From: Bradyrhizobium sp. 170
GTDB lineage: Bacteria > Pseudomonadota > Alphaproteobacteria > Rhizobiales > Xanthobacteraceae
Reading direction: 5' to 3'
Length of the DNA stretch: 64,000 bases
Assembly (NCBI RefSeq): GCF_023101085.1
Contig: NZ_CP064703.1
Span: 7,378,001 to 7,442,000 of the forward strand
The translations under genes and the position numbers were made by a program. The notes beneath the pieces are model-generated. The model was not told the origin of the DNA, searched no databases, and saw nothing but the letters and a program-made list of their open reading frames with translations. Each line of letters begins with the position of its first letter. Position 1 is the stretch's first letter. This document shows, piece after piece, positions 8,286 to 17,207 of this stretch.

Positions 8286-10283
8286 ATGGCCGAAATGGAA
8301 TTGCCGAACTGCTTTGGCCCGTACCTCCGGTACGCGATCGCGACGGACTTCAAGTACTTCGAGTCTTTCGACGACCGGGATTTCAGGCTGTTCCTGCTTG
8401 TGGAATTCAAGGACCTTACAACGGCAGCGGTGTTCAAGAAGGCAATCACTAAACCCGGATACGCCGTTGAATTCAGCCCGGTCGACCGCGATTCGCGATA
8501 CACCACCATGCGCACTCACAAGAACGCGGTTAAGGATGCGGCCACCGATCACGACACGTTCGAAGCCTGGAATGACAATGTATCCAGGGTAGAGCTCTCG
8601 CTTCCGCTGAAGCCTACGGACAGCAGGACATTCGCCCGAAAACTTGTCGACCGCTCAGGCGAGCATCCGCCGGAACATTTGATCGGCGTCATAGACGATG
8701 GCTGCCCGTTCGCCGCTGCGCATTTTCTCAACGCTGGAGGTGCCGGCACACGGGTGCGTGGTATCTGGGATCAGAACATTGGAAGGACGCCGATCCAGCT
8801 GGGTATTGACGCGTTCGGTAGGAACCTGATCGACTTCAATTATGGCCTCGAGTTTTTGCGCGAGACGATCCCAGGCTCGCCCGCGATGATTGGACTCAAC
8901 GATTGGATCCAGGCGCATCGGACGACCGCGGGCAGCATAGACGAGGATGGCTGCTATGCGAACGCCGGATTCAAGACCCTCAAGCGCCAGCGTTCACACG
9001 GCGCTCATGTGATGGATGTGCTCGCGGGACGCGTTCCGATCTCGGCGCGCATCGCGCGCCGTGACCCACCAAACTGGCAGCCCGGTCTCGATCCTGGTGC
9101 CACCACCGACGTAGTTTTCGTTCAATTTTCGGAGGGCTGCATCCGTGACGCGACAGGCGTGTGGCTCAAGTCGTATGTCTTGGATGGCATCGACTACATC
9201 ATGTCATTTGCCGACCCGAATATAACGAAGAGCGTGCTCATCAATGTCAGCTACGGGCCGACGACCGGACCGCACGACGGCACGGCGGAACTGGAGCGCG
9301 CGCTGACGGAGCTCGTCACGATTTTCGACGGCTCTTCTGGAAAACCCAAGCTTGAGATCTTCCTGCCTGCCGGTAATGCCTATCTGACTGAAGGTCACGT
9401 CGCTTTCGAGAGGACTGCGACGCTGCCCAGCCACGTCGATTGGACATGGCGCATTCCACCCGACAATTCGGTGCTCTGTTTTGCGGAGGTCTGGATGAGA
9501 AAGGACGACGCGAGCGGTGTGATCGTCACGCTTACGTCGCCCAGCGGCCTCACTTCCACATCTACCACCGGTCCCATTCCGCCGCCCGACGGCATCCCCT
9601 TTCCGTCCTTCACCGGCGTGTACGCCCCGCGCGAATGGGGTGACAACACGGTGTGGCTGCTTGCGGTCGAGCCCACCATCGCTGATTCCGGTTTCGTGCC
9701 GGAGCATGGGGATTGGACGATCCGGGTCGATGGCGTTGGCGTGAACGTTAAGGTCCATGCCTATGTGGCCCGCAGCGACCCGAACTTGGACGTGCGCTCG
9801 GGCGCCAGGCGCTCCTATTTTGTCGACGCCGAGTGGGAGCGAACCCGGTCGGCCGAGGCCAGATGCAAGTACGCCAATGGGGAGTTCGACAAGGCCGGAT
9901 CGCTAATCCATCGCCATGGCACACTCAACGGGATTGCCACCGCCAGCGTTCCCAGCGTGCATGTTGCCGGTGGCTACATCCTTTCGAACGGACGCAAGTC
10001 GCCTTATGCGTCGGCTGGCCCTGCGCGCGGAGGTCCCCGCACCGGTCCGGACTACGTGCTGCCCTGCGACGAGTCCTACGCTCTCGGCGGCATACGTGCC
10101 GGAGGCAACAGGAGCGGCGCCGTGTTTCGGCTAGCGGGCACCAGTACCGCGGCACCGCAGCTGGCGCGGCAGGTAGCCAAGCCGGCGAGTGGATTGCCCT
10201 TCCCGCCGCCGACCAACGTTCCATCTTCGACCGACATCGTAGAAATTGAGAAGCGCGGTGGCGGCAATATAGAGCCCCCGTAA
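8286..10283 (+). CDS. S8-family (subtilisin-like) serine peptidase
   Basis: A 665-residue peptidase with an intact subtilisin triad: D137 (VIDDG), H238 (SHGAH) and S620 (GTSTAAP), plus the oxyanion asparagine N364 (PAGNA). It has no signal peptide and a 120-residue N-terminal region of unknown fold, so it appears to act in the cytoplasm or to leave by an unusual route. A roughly 140-residue beta-rich insertion (about 385-500) separates the oxyanion region from the serine block. The start has a GGAG site. It is the third gene of the cyclase/PAP2-like/peptidase set, 117 bases after the PAP2-like gene, and its stop lies 2 bases from the stop of a convergent dehydrogenase gene. Confidence 0.9.
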   Translation: MAEMELPNCFGPYLRYAIATDFKYFESFDDRDFRLFLLVEFKDLTTAAVFKKAITKPGYAVEFSPVDRDSRYTTMRTHKNAVKDAATDHDTFEAWNDNVSRVELSLPLKPTDSRTFARKLVDRSGEHPPEHLIGVIDDGCPFAAAHFLNAGGAGTRVRGIWDQNIGRTPIQLGIDAFGRNLIDFNYGLEFLRETIPGSPAMIGLNDWIQAHRTTAGSIDEDGCYANAGFKTLKRQRSHGAHVMDVLAGRVPISARIARRDPPNWQPGLDPGATTDVVFVQFSEGCIRDATGVWLKSYVLDGIDYIMSFADPNITKSVLINVSYGPTTGPHDGTAELERALTELVTIFDGSSGKPKLEIFLPAGNAYLTEGHVAFERTATLPSHVDWTWRIPPDNSVLCFAEVWMRKDDASGVIVTLTSPSGLTSTSTTGPIPPPDGIPFPSFTGVYAPREWGDNTVWLLAVEPTIADSGFVPEHGDWTIRVDGVGVNVKVHAYVARSDPNLDVRSGARRSYFVDAEWERTRSAEARCKYANGEFDKAGSLIHRHGTLNGIATASVPSVHVAGGYILSNGRKSPYASAGPARGGPRTGPDYVLPCDESYALGGIRAGGNRSGAVFRLAGTSTAAPQLARQVAKPASGLPFPPPTNVPSSTDIVEIEKRGGGNIEPP

Positions 10284-10285
10284 TG

Positions 10286-11263
10286 TCAGGGACGACGCGT
10301 CCAACGCTCGGCATTGACCGCGCCAGCCGGCACCTCGCCGGCGACAATGGCCTCGACCTGCCGCACCGTTTCCAGCGACTGGCTCTCGATCGCCGGCGGC
10401 GTCAGGCCGCCGATATGCGGCGTCGCGATGACGTTCGGCAGTTTTGCCAATTCCGGCGTCGGCATCTGGTCCAGCGCGCGGCCGACATCCATCGCGGCGC
10501 CGGCGATGCGGTTCTCGCGCAATGCCGCTGATAACGCCGCCTCGTCGACGAGGTTGCCGCGCGACAGGTTGATGAAGAACGCATGCTCCTGCATACGGGC
10601 CAGCGCCGCCTGCCCGATCAGGTTCTCGGTTTGCTCGTTGGCAACCGCGAGACAGACGACGTAGTCGGATCGGACAAGCAGATCGTCGAGCGGCACATGC
10701 TGGAGACCCTGTTCGCTGACGGTGGCAAAGGGATCGGCGATCAGAACTTCCATGCCCAGCACCTTGGCGATCTGAGCCAGGTAACGGCCGATGCTGCCAT
10801 AGCCGATGATGCCGAGGCGGCTGCCCGCCAGTTGCCGGCCCATGACGATTTCGGGCTTGCGCTCCGAATGGTAGTCGGCGGTGGCGCGCGAAACACCGCG
10901 CGACAGATCGACCATGAAGCCGAGCGCGAGTTCGGCGACCGACTGGACGAACCCTGGTCCGGCTCGCGTGACCAGGACGCCGGCCGCGGACGCAGCATCG
11001 ACGTCAACATTGCGGATATCGACCGCGCAGCGAACGAAGGCGCGCAAGTTTGATAGCGCCGGAAATATCTCGCTTGATCCGGCGGTAAGCCGGTCTGCCA
11101 CGATGATATCGACATCGCGCGCGGCCTCGATCAGGCCGGCGGCGTCGAGCGCGTCGTTCGATTCATGCAGCTTCACCTGCGCGATGGCTTGCAGCCCGTC
11201 GAGACTGCGCGCGCCGTAATACTGGGCGCGAGACTGCGGTGTATGGGTCAGCAGGATTTTCAA
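10286..11263 (-). CDS. D-2-hydroxyacid dehydrogenase family protein
   Basis: A 325-residue NAD(P)-dependent dehydrogenase of the D-isomer 2-hydroxyacid family (phosphoglycerate dehydrogenase/hydroxypyruvate reductase fold). It shows the Rossmann motif GYGSIG after LAGSRLGII, the substrate-binding arginine in LSRGNLVDE and the catalytic histidine in TPHIGG. The usual acidic partner in the DVFxxEP motif is replaced by DVGRALDQMP, a variant I believe is shared by a subfamily, so catalysis may use a shifted acid. The substrate is unknown. It ends 2 bases from the S8 peptidase stop with no room for a terminator. Confidence 0.88.
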   Translation of the reverse strand: MKILLTHTPQSRAQYYGARSLDGLQAIAQVKLHESNDALDAAGLIEAARDVDIIVADRLTAGSSEIFPALSNLRAFVRCAVDIRNVDVDAASAAGVLVTRAGPGFVQSVAELALGFMVDLSRGVSRATADYHSERKPEIVMGRQLAGSRLGIIGYGSIGRYLAQIAKVLGMEVLIADPFATVSEQGLQHVPLDDLLVRSDYVVCLAVANEQTENLIGQAALARMQEHAFFINLSRGNLVDEAALSAALRENRIAGAAMDVGRALDQMPTPELAKLPNVIATPHIGGLTPPAIESQSLETVRQVEAIVAGEVPAGAVNAERWTRRP

Positions 11264-11326
11264 CGCTGGTGGCTTCCCTGTCGATCACCATGACATGTGG
11301 CGTCACGGCCGTACATCTATGGCAAA

Positions 11327-11355
11327 GCCGCCGCCTCGCGCAAGGCTGCGGCGGC
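11327..11355 (-). terminator. possible terminator of the adenylate cyclase gene
   Basis: An 8-bp stem, GCCGCCGC with GCGGCGGC, with a 13-base loop. Read on the minus strand it is followed by TTT and lies 10 bases beyond the cyclase stop. The T tract is short, so it is only a weak candidate. Confidence 0.35.
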
Positions 11356-11364
11356 CGCTTCGGG

Positions 11365-13485
11365 CTACTTGGAACGGGCGACCGTCGTGCCATCCCAATC
11401 TTCGCCGGCGGGATTGTCGAGCTGCTGTCGGCAGCGTTCGATCATCGCCGATGACGCTGTGTCGTCGTTACGGATTTTCAGCACGTTCTCGAATGAACCG
11501 ATCGCAGCCGTAAAATCGCGCGCGCGGAAGGCGGCCAGGCCGGATTCATACGAGGCCACCCAGTCGGGGGCGCCGCCGAACTCGCCGGCCATATCAAGCA
11601 ATTCATAGATCTGCAGTCCGCCCGCGCGGCCGTAGACCGCCAGCCGGTCGAGTTCGCGAACCACGATGCTTTTCCCCGCCAGCCGGCGCGTTTCGGGGCC
11701 GATGATGATCGTGGAGCCGTACGCCTTGTTGGTGCTCTCCAGCCGGCTCGCAATATTTACGGCGTCGCCGATCACGGTGTAGTTCAGCCGGACTTCCGAT
11801 CCGATATTGCCGACCAGCATGTCGCCGGAATTGATGCCGATGCGAATCTTGACGGGCTGGCCGTGGTCGTCGACGAGGCCGGCCTCTTCCACCGCGCGCC
11901 GACATGCCAGGGCCGCCCGGCAGCAATCGACGGCATGATCCGGATTAGGCGCCGGCGCGCCCCAGAACGCCATCACGGCATCGCCGATGAATTTGTCGAT
12001 CGTGCCGTTCTGGTTTTGAATCTGCACCGAGACGCTGTCGAAATAGCGCGACAGCAGCGGAATGATCCGGTCGCCGAGCCGCTCCGACATCCCGGTAAAG
12101 CCGGCGAGATCGATGAACATCACGCTCATCGGCCGTATCGCGCCGCCGAGGCGCGCGCCGTTGCCGTCGCTGATCAGCCGCTTCACCAGGTCGGCCGGAA
12201 TGTATTTCCGGAACGCCGCAAGCCCCTGCGCCATGTCGCCGATCGCGCCAGAGAGGTTCCCGATCTCGGTCAGCCGCGACGGATGCCGCTGCACCTTGTC
12301 GAGGTCAAAACGCTCGACATGCCTGATCTCGTTCACCACCTTGATCAGGGGTGCTGCGATCAGGCGCTGGGCGAGCCACGCCGACAGCAAGCCGGCGCAA
12401 ACGATCGACACCGCAAGGCCGATCAGCAAATTCCGGATCGTCATCTGCACCGGGCCGAGAAATTCCGATTCCGGCACCACCGTCACCAGCGACCAGCCGG
12501 GAAACGAAATCGGCGTTATGACCGCCTGGTAGGCCTTGCCGTCCCGCGTCACCGTCGTATTGAACGGCTGCCCTTCGCCGGGTTCGTAGGCGCTGCCGGC
12601 GTTTCTGATCGCATCGACCGCGACCGGAAACAGCGGATGATCGGTTTTCAGCTCCACCAGCTCGCTGGCATCAGGATCGGGCGAGGCCACCACCTTACCG
12701 TCCCGCTCGAGGATAAAGGCGCCGGCAGATTTGCCGACCGTGAGCTGCGACAGGAAATTCGAGACGCGGGTCAGTTCGATGATGATGGCGACGACGCCGG
12801 CCGGCTTGCCGTCAATCGCGACCGGGGCCGAAAACGCCGCCGCCAACCGTTCGCCGCGCGGATGCGCCGTCGACGTCGACCAGTATTCATCGTTGGTCTG
12901 GTGGGCGACCCGAAACCATTCCTGCTCCGTCACGGAATAGTCGGTTTCTTCGAACCAGCTGGCCTTGAGGCGCAGATCGTTGCCGACGAATTCGTAGCGA
13001 TTGATGCGCATGTTGCGATCGGGCGTGATCTCGAGCATTTCGATCACATTGTTGCCGAGCTTGTGTCCGGCAAAGAACGATCCATCCGGCCATCCGAACG
13101 CCACCCAGGAGATGGTTGGCTGCGACAGCAATTGCGACCGGAAGACGACTTCGCGTTTCCTGGCATCGCGCGGCTCGAACACTTTTTCGGCCAGCAGCGT
13201 TCGCACCGCCAGCATCGACGACCGCGCCTCGGTGGTGACCGACTGCAATTCGTCGCCAACTGCCGAAACGATCTGGTCGTTGATGGTGTTGGCGAGCGTC
13301 TGACTGACCTGATGGGCGGTGCGCCACCACAACAAATGCACGCCGACGGCGCTGACGACGATGGACGTCAGCACGAGGGCGGAAATGGCGGTGCGGATAC
13401 CGAGGCGCATGCAGGGGTCCTGTTTCGCGGAGCCGTTACCGGCCTTACGCGACCATACCAGCGTCTGTTTCAGCCGCGAGGCCAT
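11365..13485 (-). CDS. membrane adenylate/guanylate cyclase with extracytoplasmic sensor and HAMP
   Basis: A class III cyclase of 706 residues from the start used here. An N-terminal helix (IRTAISALVLTSIVV) and a second one after about 350 residues bracket a periplasmic region resembling a dCache sensor. A HAMP linker and the cyclase domain follow, with metal aspartates in FIDLAGFTG and IGDAVMAFWG and the transition-state pair in VIGDAVNIASRLE. It probably converts an extracytoplasmic signal into cAMP. The start is uncertain. The ATG at 13485 avoids overlap with the divergent ccdA gene, and an internal ATG just before the first helix is also possible. Confidence 0.85.
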   Translation of the reverse strand: MASRLKQTLVWSRKAGNGSAKQDPCMRLGIRTAISALVLTSIVVSAVGVHLLWWRTAHQVSQTLANTINDQIVSAVGDELQSVTTEARSSMLAVRTLLAEKVFEPRDARKREVVFRSQLLSQPTISWVAFGWPDGSFFAGHKLGNNVIEMLEITPDRNMRINRYEFVGNDLRLKASWFEETDYSVTEQEWFRVAHQTNDEYWSTSTAHPRGERLAAAFSAPVAIDGKPAGVVAIIIELTRVSNFLSQLTVGKSAGAFILERDGKVVASPDPDASELVELKTDHPLFPVAVDAIRNAGSAYEPGEGQPFNTTVTRDGKAYQAVITPISFPGWSLVTVVPESEFLGPVQMTIRNLLIGLAVSIVCAGLLSAWLAQRLIAAPLIKVVNEIRHVERFDLDKVQRHPSRLTEIGNLSGAIGDMAQGLAAFRKYIPADLVKRLISDGNGARLGGAIRPMSVMFIDLAGFTGMSERLGDRIIPLLSRYFDSVSVQIQNQNGTIDKFIGDAVMAFWGAPAPNPDHAVDCCRAALACRRAVEEAGLVDDHGQPVKIRIGINSGDMLVGNIGSEVRLNYTVIGDAVNIASRLESTNKAYGSTIIIGPETRRLAGKSIVVRELDRLAVYGRAGGLQIYELLDMAGEFGGAPDWVASYESGLAAFRARDFTAAIGSFENVLKIRNDDTASSAMIERCRQQLDNPAGEDWDGTTVARSK

Positions 13486-13610
13486 TTCGGCGCCCCGGAC
13501 ACGGCTCTGTGACCGCAGTTGAGCCGTAATGGCGACGAAACTTATCGATTGTCTGTTCCGTACCAGCCAGGACGGCGCTATGCCTTGTGGCAATTCTCGA
13601 AGGTCATGCA

Positions 13611-14342
13611 ATGCACGATGTTTCCATCCCGGCGGCCCTGATTGCCGGTCTCGTCAGCTTCCTGTCCCCCTGCGTGCTGCCGCTGGTGCCGCCCTATCTG
13701 ATCTATCTCACCGGCGCGACCATCGAGCATGTCGCCAATGAGGAGACCACGAAGACCTCCAGGCGGGCGGTGATGGCTTCGGCGCTGATGTTCGTGCTGG
13801 GCTTTTCCACCGTCTTCGTGGCGCTCGGCGCCAGCGCTTCCCTGATAGGCGGCCTGATCCGCGCCTGGTCGGCAGAGCTCTCGATCCTGGCCGGCATCGT
13901 GATCATCATCATGGGCTTGCATTTCCTCGGCCTGACCCGCATCGGGCTGTTGATGCGCGAGGGACGGATGACGATGCCGAAGCCGGTCGGCCTGTGGGGC
14001 GCCTATGCCATGGGCCTCGCCTTCGCCTTCGGCTGGACGCCCTGCATCGGCCCCATTCTGGCAGCGATCCTGTCGATCGCAGCCGCTGAGGCCACCGTCA
14101 CCAAGGGCGCCGGCCTACTCGCGGTCTATTCCGCCGGGCTCGGAATTCCGTTCCTGCTGGCAGCCTTCATGATCGAGCAGTTCTCCTCGCTGTTCGCGCG
14201 GATGAAGCGGCACCTCGGCAAGGTTGAGCATGCCATGGGCATCCTGATGGTGATCACCGGCATCGGCTTCCTGACCGGTTCCGTCACCAGCATCAGCATC
14301 TGGCTGCTGGAGACTTTCCCCGCACTGCAAAATTTCGGTTAG
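13611..14342 (+). CDS. ccdA: CcdA/DsbD-type transmembrane thiol-reductant transporter
   Basis: A 243-residue membrane protein with six predicted helices. Each half carries one redox cysteine: C21 in FLSPCVLPLVPPY and C145 in GWTPCIGP, the CcdA signature. Such proteins take electrons from cytoplasmic thioredoxin and pass them to periplasmic thioredoxin-like partners for cytochrome c maturation or oxidative defence. The ATG at 13611 has a GAAGG site, and an upstream GTG has none. A periplasmic CxxC protein is encoded two genes downstream (15043-16827) and is a plausible client. Confidence 0.93.
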   Translation: MHDVSIPAALIAGLVSFLSPCVLPLVPPYLIYLTGATIEHVANEETTKTSRRAVMASALMFVLGFSTVFVALGASASLIGGLIRAWSAELSILAGIVIIIMGLHFLGLTRIGLLMREGRMTMPKPVGLWGAYAMGLAFAFGWTPCIGPILAAILSIAAAEATVTKGAGLLAVYSAGLGIPFLLAAFMIEQFSSLFARMKRHLGKVEHAMGILMVITGIGFLTGSVTSISIWLLETFPALQNFG

Positions 14343-14347
14343 GCCAC

Positions 14348-14373
14348 GTAACAAGCGGGCCGGCCATTGCGAA
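14348..14373 (+). promoter_or_regulatory. ECF-type promoter upstream of doxX (GTAACA-N16-CGAA)
   Basis: GTAACA at 14348-14353 and CGAA at 14370-14373 are separated by exactly 16 bases, about 115 bases upstream of the DoxX start. Spacing and elements match the Caulobacter SigF-type consensus as I recall it (GTAACC-N16-CGAA). The same architecture occurs before both cysteine-rich peptide genes. This is a pattern match, and no start site is known. Confidence 0.6.
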
Positions 14374-14488
14374 ATTCCTGTCAGGACCAGATCGCCGCAA
14401 TCGCGGCCGCGGCTTTTTTGCGCGAACCGGATTGAAGGAAGCCGCAGGTCGCGGTCTCGCGTCGCCAAATACATAAAGGGGGGTTCAT

Positions 14489-14953
14489 ATGTATTTCATC
14501 GTCAATCTGCTCATCCTGCTGCCCGCGCAAATCGCATCGTATTTTTCCTGGGCCGGGCCGCTGATCATGCGGATCATCGTCGGCTACACCTTCATGCTGT
14601 CCGGCTGGGGCAAGCTCACCCATCTTGAGCAGGTGACCGAGAATTTTGTCGGCTGGGGCATTCCATTCCCGAACATCCTCACCCCCTTCGTAGCCGGCGT
14701 CGAATTCTTCGGCGGTGCGATGCTGATCCTCGGCCTGTTCACGCGAATCCCGGCCGCGATGCTGGCGGTAGTCATGGTGGTCGCCATCAAGTCAGCGAAA
14801 TGGGGCGACGTCGATTCGCTGGAGACGCTGCTCGGCTTCGAGGAGGCAGTCTACTTCGCCGGCTTCATGTGGTTGGCGATCTGCGGTCCCGGCGCTGCGT
14901 CACTGGACCGGCTCCTGGTGAACATGGCCGGCCACAGCGAGAAATCGACCTGA
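14489..14953 (+). CDS. DoxX-family membrane protein
   Basis: A 154-residue inner-membrane protein with four hydrophobic helices. It contains DoxX features: RIIVGYTFMLSGWGKL in the first part, then FVAGVEFFGGAMLILGLFTR. The ribosome binding site AAGGGGGG is strong. DoxX proteins are poorly understood. They accompany DUF692/DUF2063 peptide-maturation genes (hvfD in Haemophilus hvfABCD) and thiol-redox genes. Here it lies between ccdA and a periplasmic DUF255 protein, and it has the same promoter type as the bufferin-like genes 2.7 kb downstream. Confidence 0.9.
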   Translation: MYFIVNLLILLPAQIASYFSWAGPLIMRIIVGYTFMLSGWGKLTHLEQVTENFVGWGIPFPNILTPFVAGVEFFGGAMLILGLFTRIPAAMLAVVMVVAIKSAKWGDVDSLETLLGFEEAVYFAGFMWLAICGPGAASLDRLLVNMAGHSEKST

Positions 14954-15042
14954 TCTCACAATCCTGTGACAGCGCCGAAAAGCTGAGCCCGGATTTTGCC
15001 CGCTGCGTAGCTGTCGAAACGCCAGCGTTTCCGGGAGCCGCC

Positions 15043-16827
15043 ATGAAACTCGTCCGCATCGTCGCCTTCGCCCTCGCCACGCTTGTGGCGTCGCCATCGT
15101 TTGCCGCGGATGGGCCAAAATGGAGTGAATGGAGCGACGATCTGTTCGCCCGCGCGCAGGCCGAGCAGCGCTTCGTCATCCTCGATCTCGAGGCGGTGTG
15201 GTGCCACTGGTGCCACGTCATGGAGAAGACGACCTACGCCAATCCCGAGGTCAAGGAATTGCTCGTCGCAAAATATCTGCCGGTGCGGGTCGATCAGGAC
15301 GCCAACCCCGATCTGTCGAGCCGCTATGGCGACTGGGGCTGGCCGGCGACCATCGTGTTCGGCCCCGACGGCACCGAGATCGCCAAGATCAGGGGATATA
15401 TCGAGCCGGAGCGGATGCAGGCACTTCTCAAGGCGATCATCGACGATCCGTCGCCCGGACCGTCGGTCGGCGAAGCCTTTGAGGTGAAGCCGTCGACCTC
15501 GGCCTTCCTCGACAAGGAACAGCGCGCCGCGTTGACGAAGAATGTCGACGAATCCTACGAGGAAAAACTCGGCGGCTGGGGCGAGAACCAGAAATACATC
15601 GACGCCGACAGCATGGATCTGGCGATCACGCGCGCAGAGGCCGGCGATGCCACCGCGATCAAGCGCGCCCGGCAGACGCTCGATGCCGCCATCGCGCTGA
15701 TCGATCCGGTCTGGGGCGGCGTCTATCAATACTCGGAAGCGGGCTCCTGGACGCATGCGCATTTCGAAAAGATCATGTCGTTCCAGGCGCAATATCTCCG
15801 GCAGTACAGCCAGGCCTATGCGCTGTGGAAGGATCCGAAATATCTCGCCGCCGCCCGCAACATCGAACGCTATCTCGCGGATTTTCTGACGAGCCCTGAC
15901 GGTGCGTTCTATGTCAGCCAGGACGCCGATCTCGACCACGATACCGACGGGCACAAATATTACGCGCTGCCAGACGGCGAGCGCCGTAAACTCGGCATGC
16001 CGCGCATCGACAAGAATTTATACGCGCGCGAAAATGGCTGGGCCATTTCAGGACTTGCCGCGTACTACAACGTCACCAGCGATCCCAAGGTGCTGGCGAT
16101 CGCAGAACGCGCCGCGAAATGGGTGATCGCCAACCGAGCGCGGCCGGATGGCGGTTTCCGTCATGGCGAGAAGGATCGCGGCGGACCATTTCTCGGCGAT
16201 ACGCTCGCGATGGGCCAGGCCTTCCTCGATCTCTATGCCGCCACGGGAAATCGCGACTGGCTCACTTCAGCCGCGAAGGCCGGCGATTTCGTCGCGACCT
16301 TCCGGGATGAGGCCGGCGGCTTCGTGACCTCGAAGTCCGCGGAAGGCAAGACCGGCGTGCTCGCAAAACCCGCCAAGCTGATTGACGACCAGGTGCAGGT
16401 CGCAAGGTTCACGAACCTGCTCAACCGCTACTTCGGCAGCGAGACCTATCGCGAGCAGGCCGCGCACGCGATGCGCTATCTCGCCAGCGCCGCGGCCGGC
16501 ATGATGCGCCCCGTACCCGGCGTCCTGCTCGCCGACGAAGAACTCGCGGTCGAGCCCACCCACATGACAATCGTCGGACACAAGGACGACGCCCGCGCGA
16601 AAACCTTGCACGCCCTGGCCCGTGCGCTGCCGGCCCGCTACAAGCGGCTGGAGTGGCTCGATCTGCGCGAGGGCAAGCTGCCCAACCCCGACGTCGAATA
16701 TCCCGACCTCGGCGAACCCGCGGCGTTCGCCTGCAGCAACCGCATCTGTTCGTTTCCATCCTTCAATGCCGAGGAGTTGCGGGCCACGGTTGCGCAGATG
16801 GCCAGGCTGAAACCGGTGCGTGGATAG
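15043..16827 (+). CDS. periplasmic DUF255 (YyaL/SSP411-like) thioredoxin-domain protein
   Basis: A 594-residue protein with a clear signal peptide (MKLVRIVAFALATLVASPSFA, cut before ADG). Residues about 25-150 form a thioredoxin-like DUF255 domain with the CHWC motif at C54-C57. The remainder resembles the six-hairpin glycosidase-like part of the YyaL/SSP411 family. Classical members are cytoplasmic and lack a signal peptide, so the periplasmic location is unusual. CcdA could recycle its CHWC. It follows DoxX by 89 bases and is probably co-transcribed from the ECF-type promoter. Its substrate is unknown. A role in thiol chemistry linked to the cysteine-rich peptides downstream is a hypothesis. 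Confidence 0.87.
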   Translation: MKLVRIVAFALATLVASPSFAADGPKWSEWSDDLFARAQAEQRFVILDLEAVWCHWCHVMEKTTYANPEVKELLVAKYLPVRVDQDANPDLSSRYGDWGWPATIVFGPDGTEIAKIRGYIEPERMQALLKAIIDDPSPGPSVGEAFEVKPSTSAFLDKEQRAALTKNVDESYEEKLGGWGENQKYIDADSMDLAITRAEAGDATAIKRARQTLDAAIALIDPVWGGVYQYSEAGSWTHAHFEKIMSFQAQYLRQYSQAYALWKDPKYLAAARNIERYLADFLTSPDGAFYVSQDADLDHDTDGHKYYALPDGERRKLGMPRIDKNLYARENGWAISGLAAYYNVTSDPKVLAIAERAAKWVIANRARPDGGFRHGEKDRGGPFLGDTLAMGQAFLDLYAATGNRDWLTSAAKAGDFVATFRDEAGGFVTSKSAEGKTGVLAKPAKLIDDQVQVARFTNLLNRYFGSETYREQAAHAMRYLASAAAGMMRPVPGVLLADEELAVEPTHMTIVGHKDDARAKTLHALARALPARYKRLEWLDLREGKLPNPDVEYPDLGEPAAFACSNRICSFPSFNAEELRATVAQMARLKPVRG

Positions 16828-16991
16828 CTTGATTGAATCTCGTTGTGCAACGCAACCGACCGCCGCATCCCGGCTAATCCGTTGAAGCGCTGCGCTTTCC
16901 GCACGGCGCACGGCCGCGAAGGTCTCTGTCATGCGCAACGAAATACTTTGGAACCGCCGGGGTTAGACACGGACGGGATGTCCAAATGAAA

Positions 16992-17009
16992 AAAAGAAAA
17001 TTTTCTTTT
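16992..17009. repeat. 18-bp perfect AT-only-plus-one palindrome
   Basis: AAAAGAAAA followed immediately by its exact complement TTTTCTTTT, in a region otherwise rich in G and C. It lies 9 bases upstream of the ECF-type -35 element. It could be a protein-binding site, or an end-of-transcript hairpin for the DUF255 gene, though that stop is 165 bases away. Confidence 0.6.
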
Positions 17010-17017
17010 GAAACTCT

Positions 17018-17043
17018 GTAACCAAATCGCCCGATGCCCCGTA
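17018..17043 (+). promoter_or_regulatory. ECF-type promoter of first bufferin-like gene (GTAACC-N16-CGTA)
   Basis: GTAACC at 17018-17023 and CGTA at 17040-17043 with 16 bases between. The identical hexamer, spacing and tetramer recur at 17559-17584 before the paralogous gene, although the sequences between differ. This supports common control by one ECF sigma factor. The sigma and anti-sigma genes are not in the window. Confidence 0.7.
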
Positions 17044-17207
17044 GCTGGCTCTGGATGAGCACCAAGGTCACGGAGACCCGCCGTTTACGGCAGGCCTCCG
17101 CGACCCGATTGCCATCCGTCACATCGCTTGCGTTGTGGGGTCCGTGATCGAGAGATCAACGGGTGCGCACGGCGTATTGTCTTCAAACAATCATCGAGGA
17201 GATCGTC

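Larger units (their letters stand above)
16828..17207. other. 380-base intergenic region upstream of the first cysteine-rich peptide gene
   Basis: It holds an 18-bp perfect AT-rich palindrome (16992-17009) and, 9 bases later, an ECF-type promoter (17018-17043). The mRNA leader would be about 155 bases. No ORF with coding character is visible. The rest shows nothing I can assign. Confidence 0.6.

Noticed and set aside
11863..13512. 549-residue open frame opposite the membrane cyclase gene
   Set aside because: Antisense shadow rich in Arg, His, Gln and Asp. No ribosome binding site or domain; the cyclase frame is clearly real.
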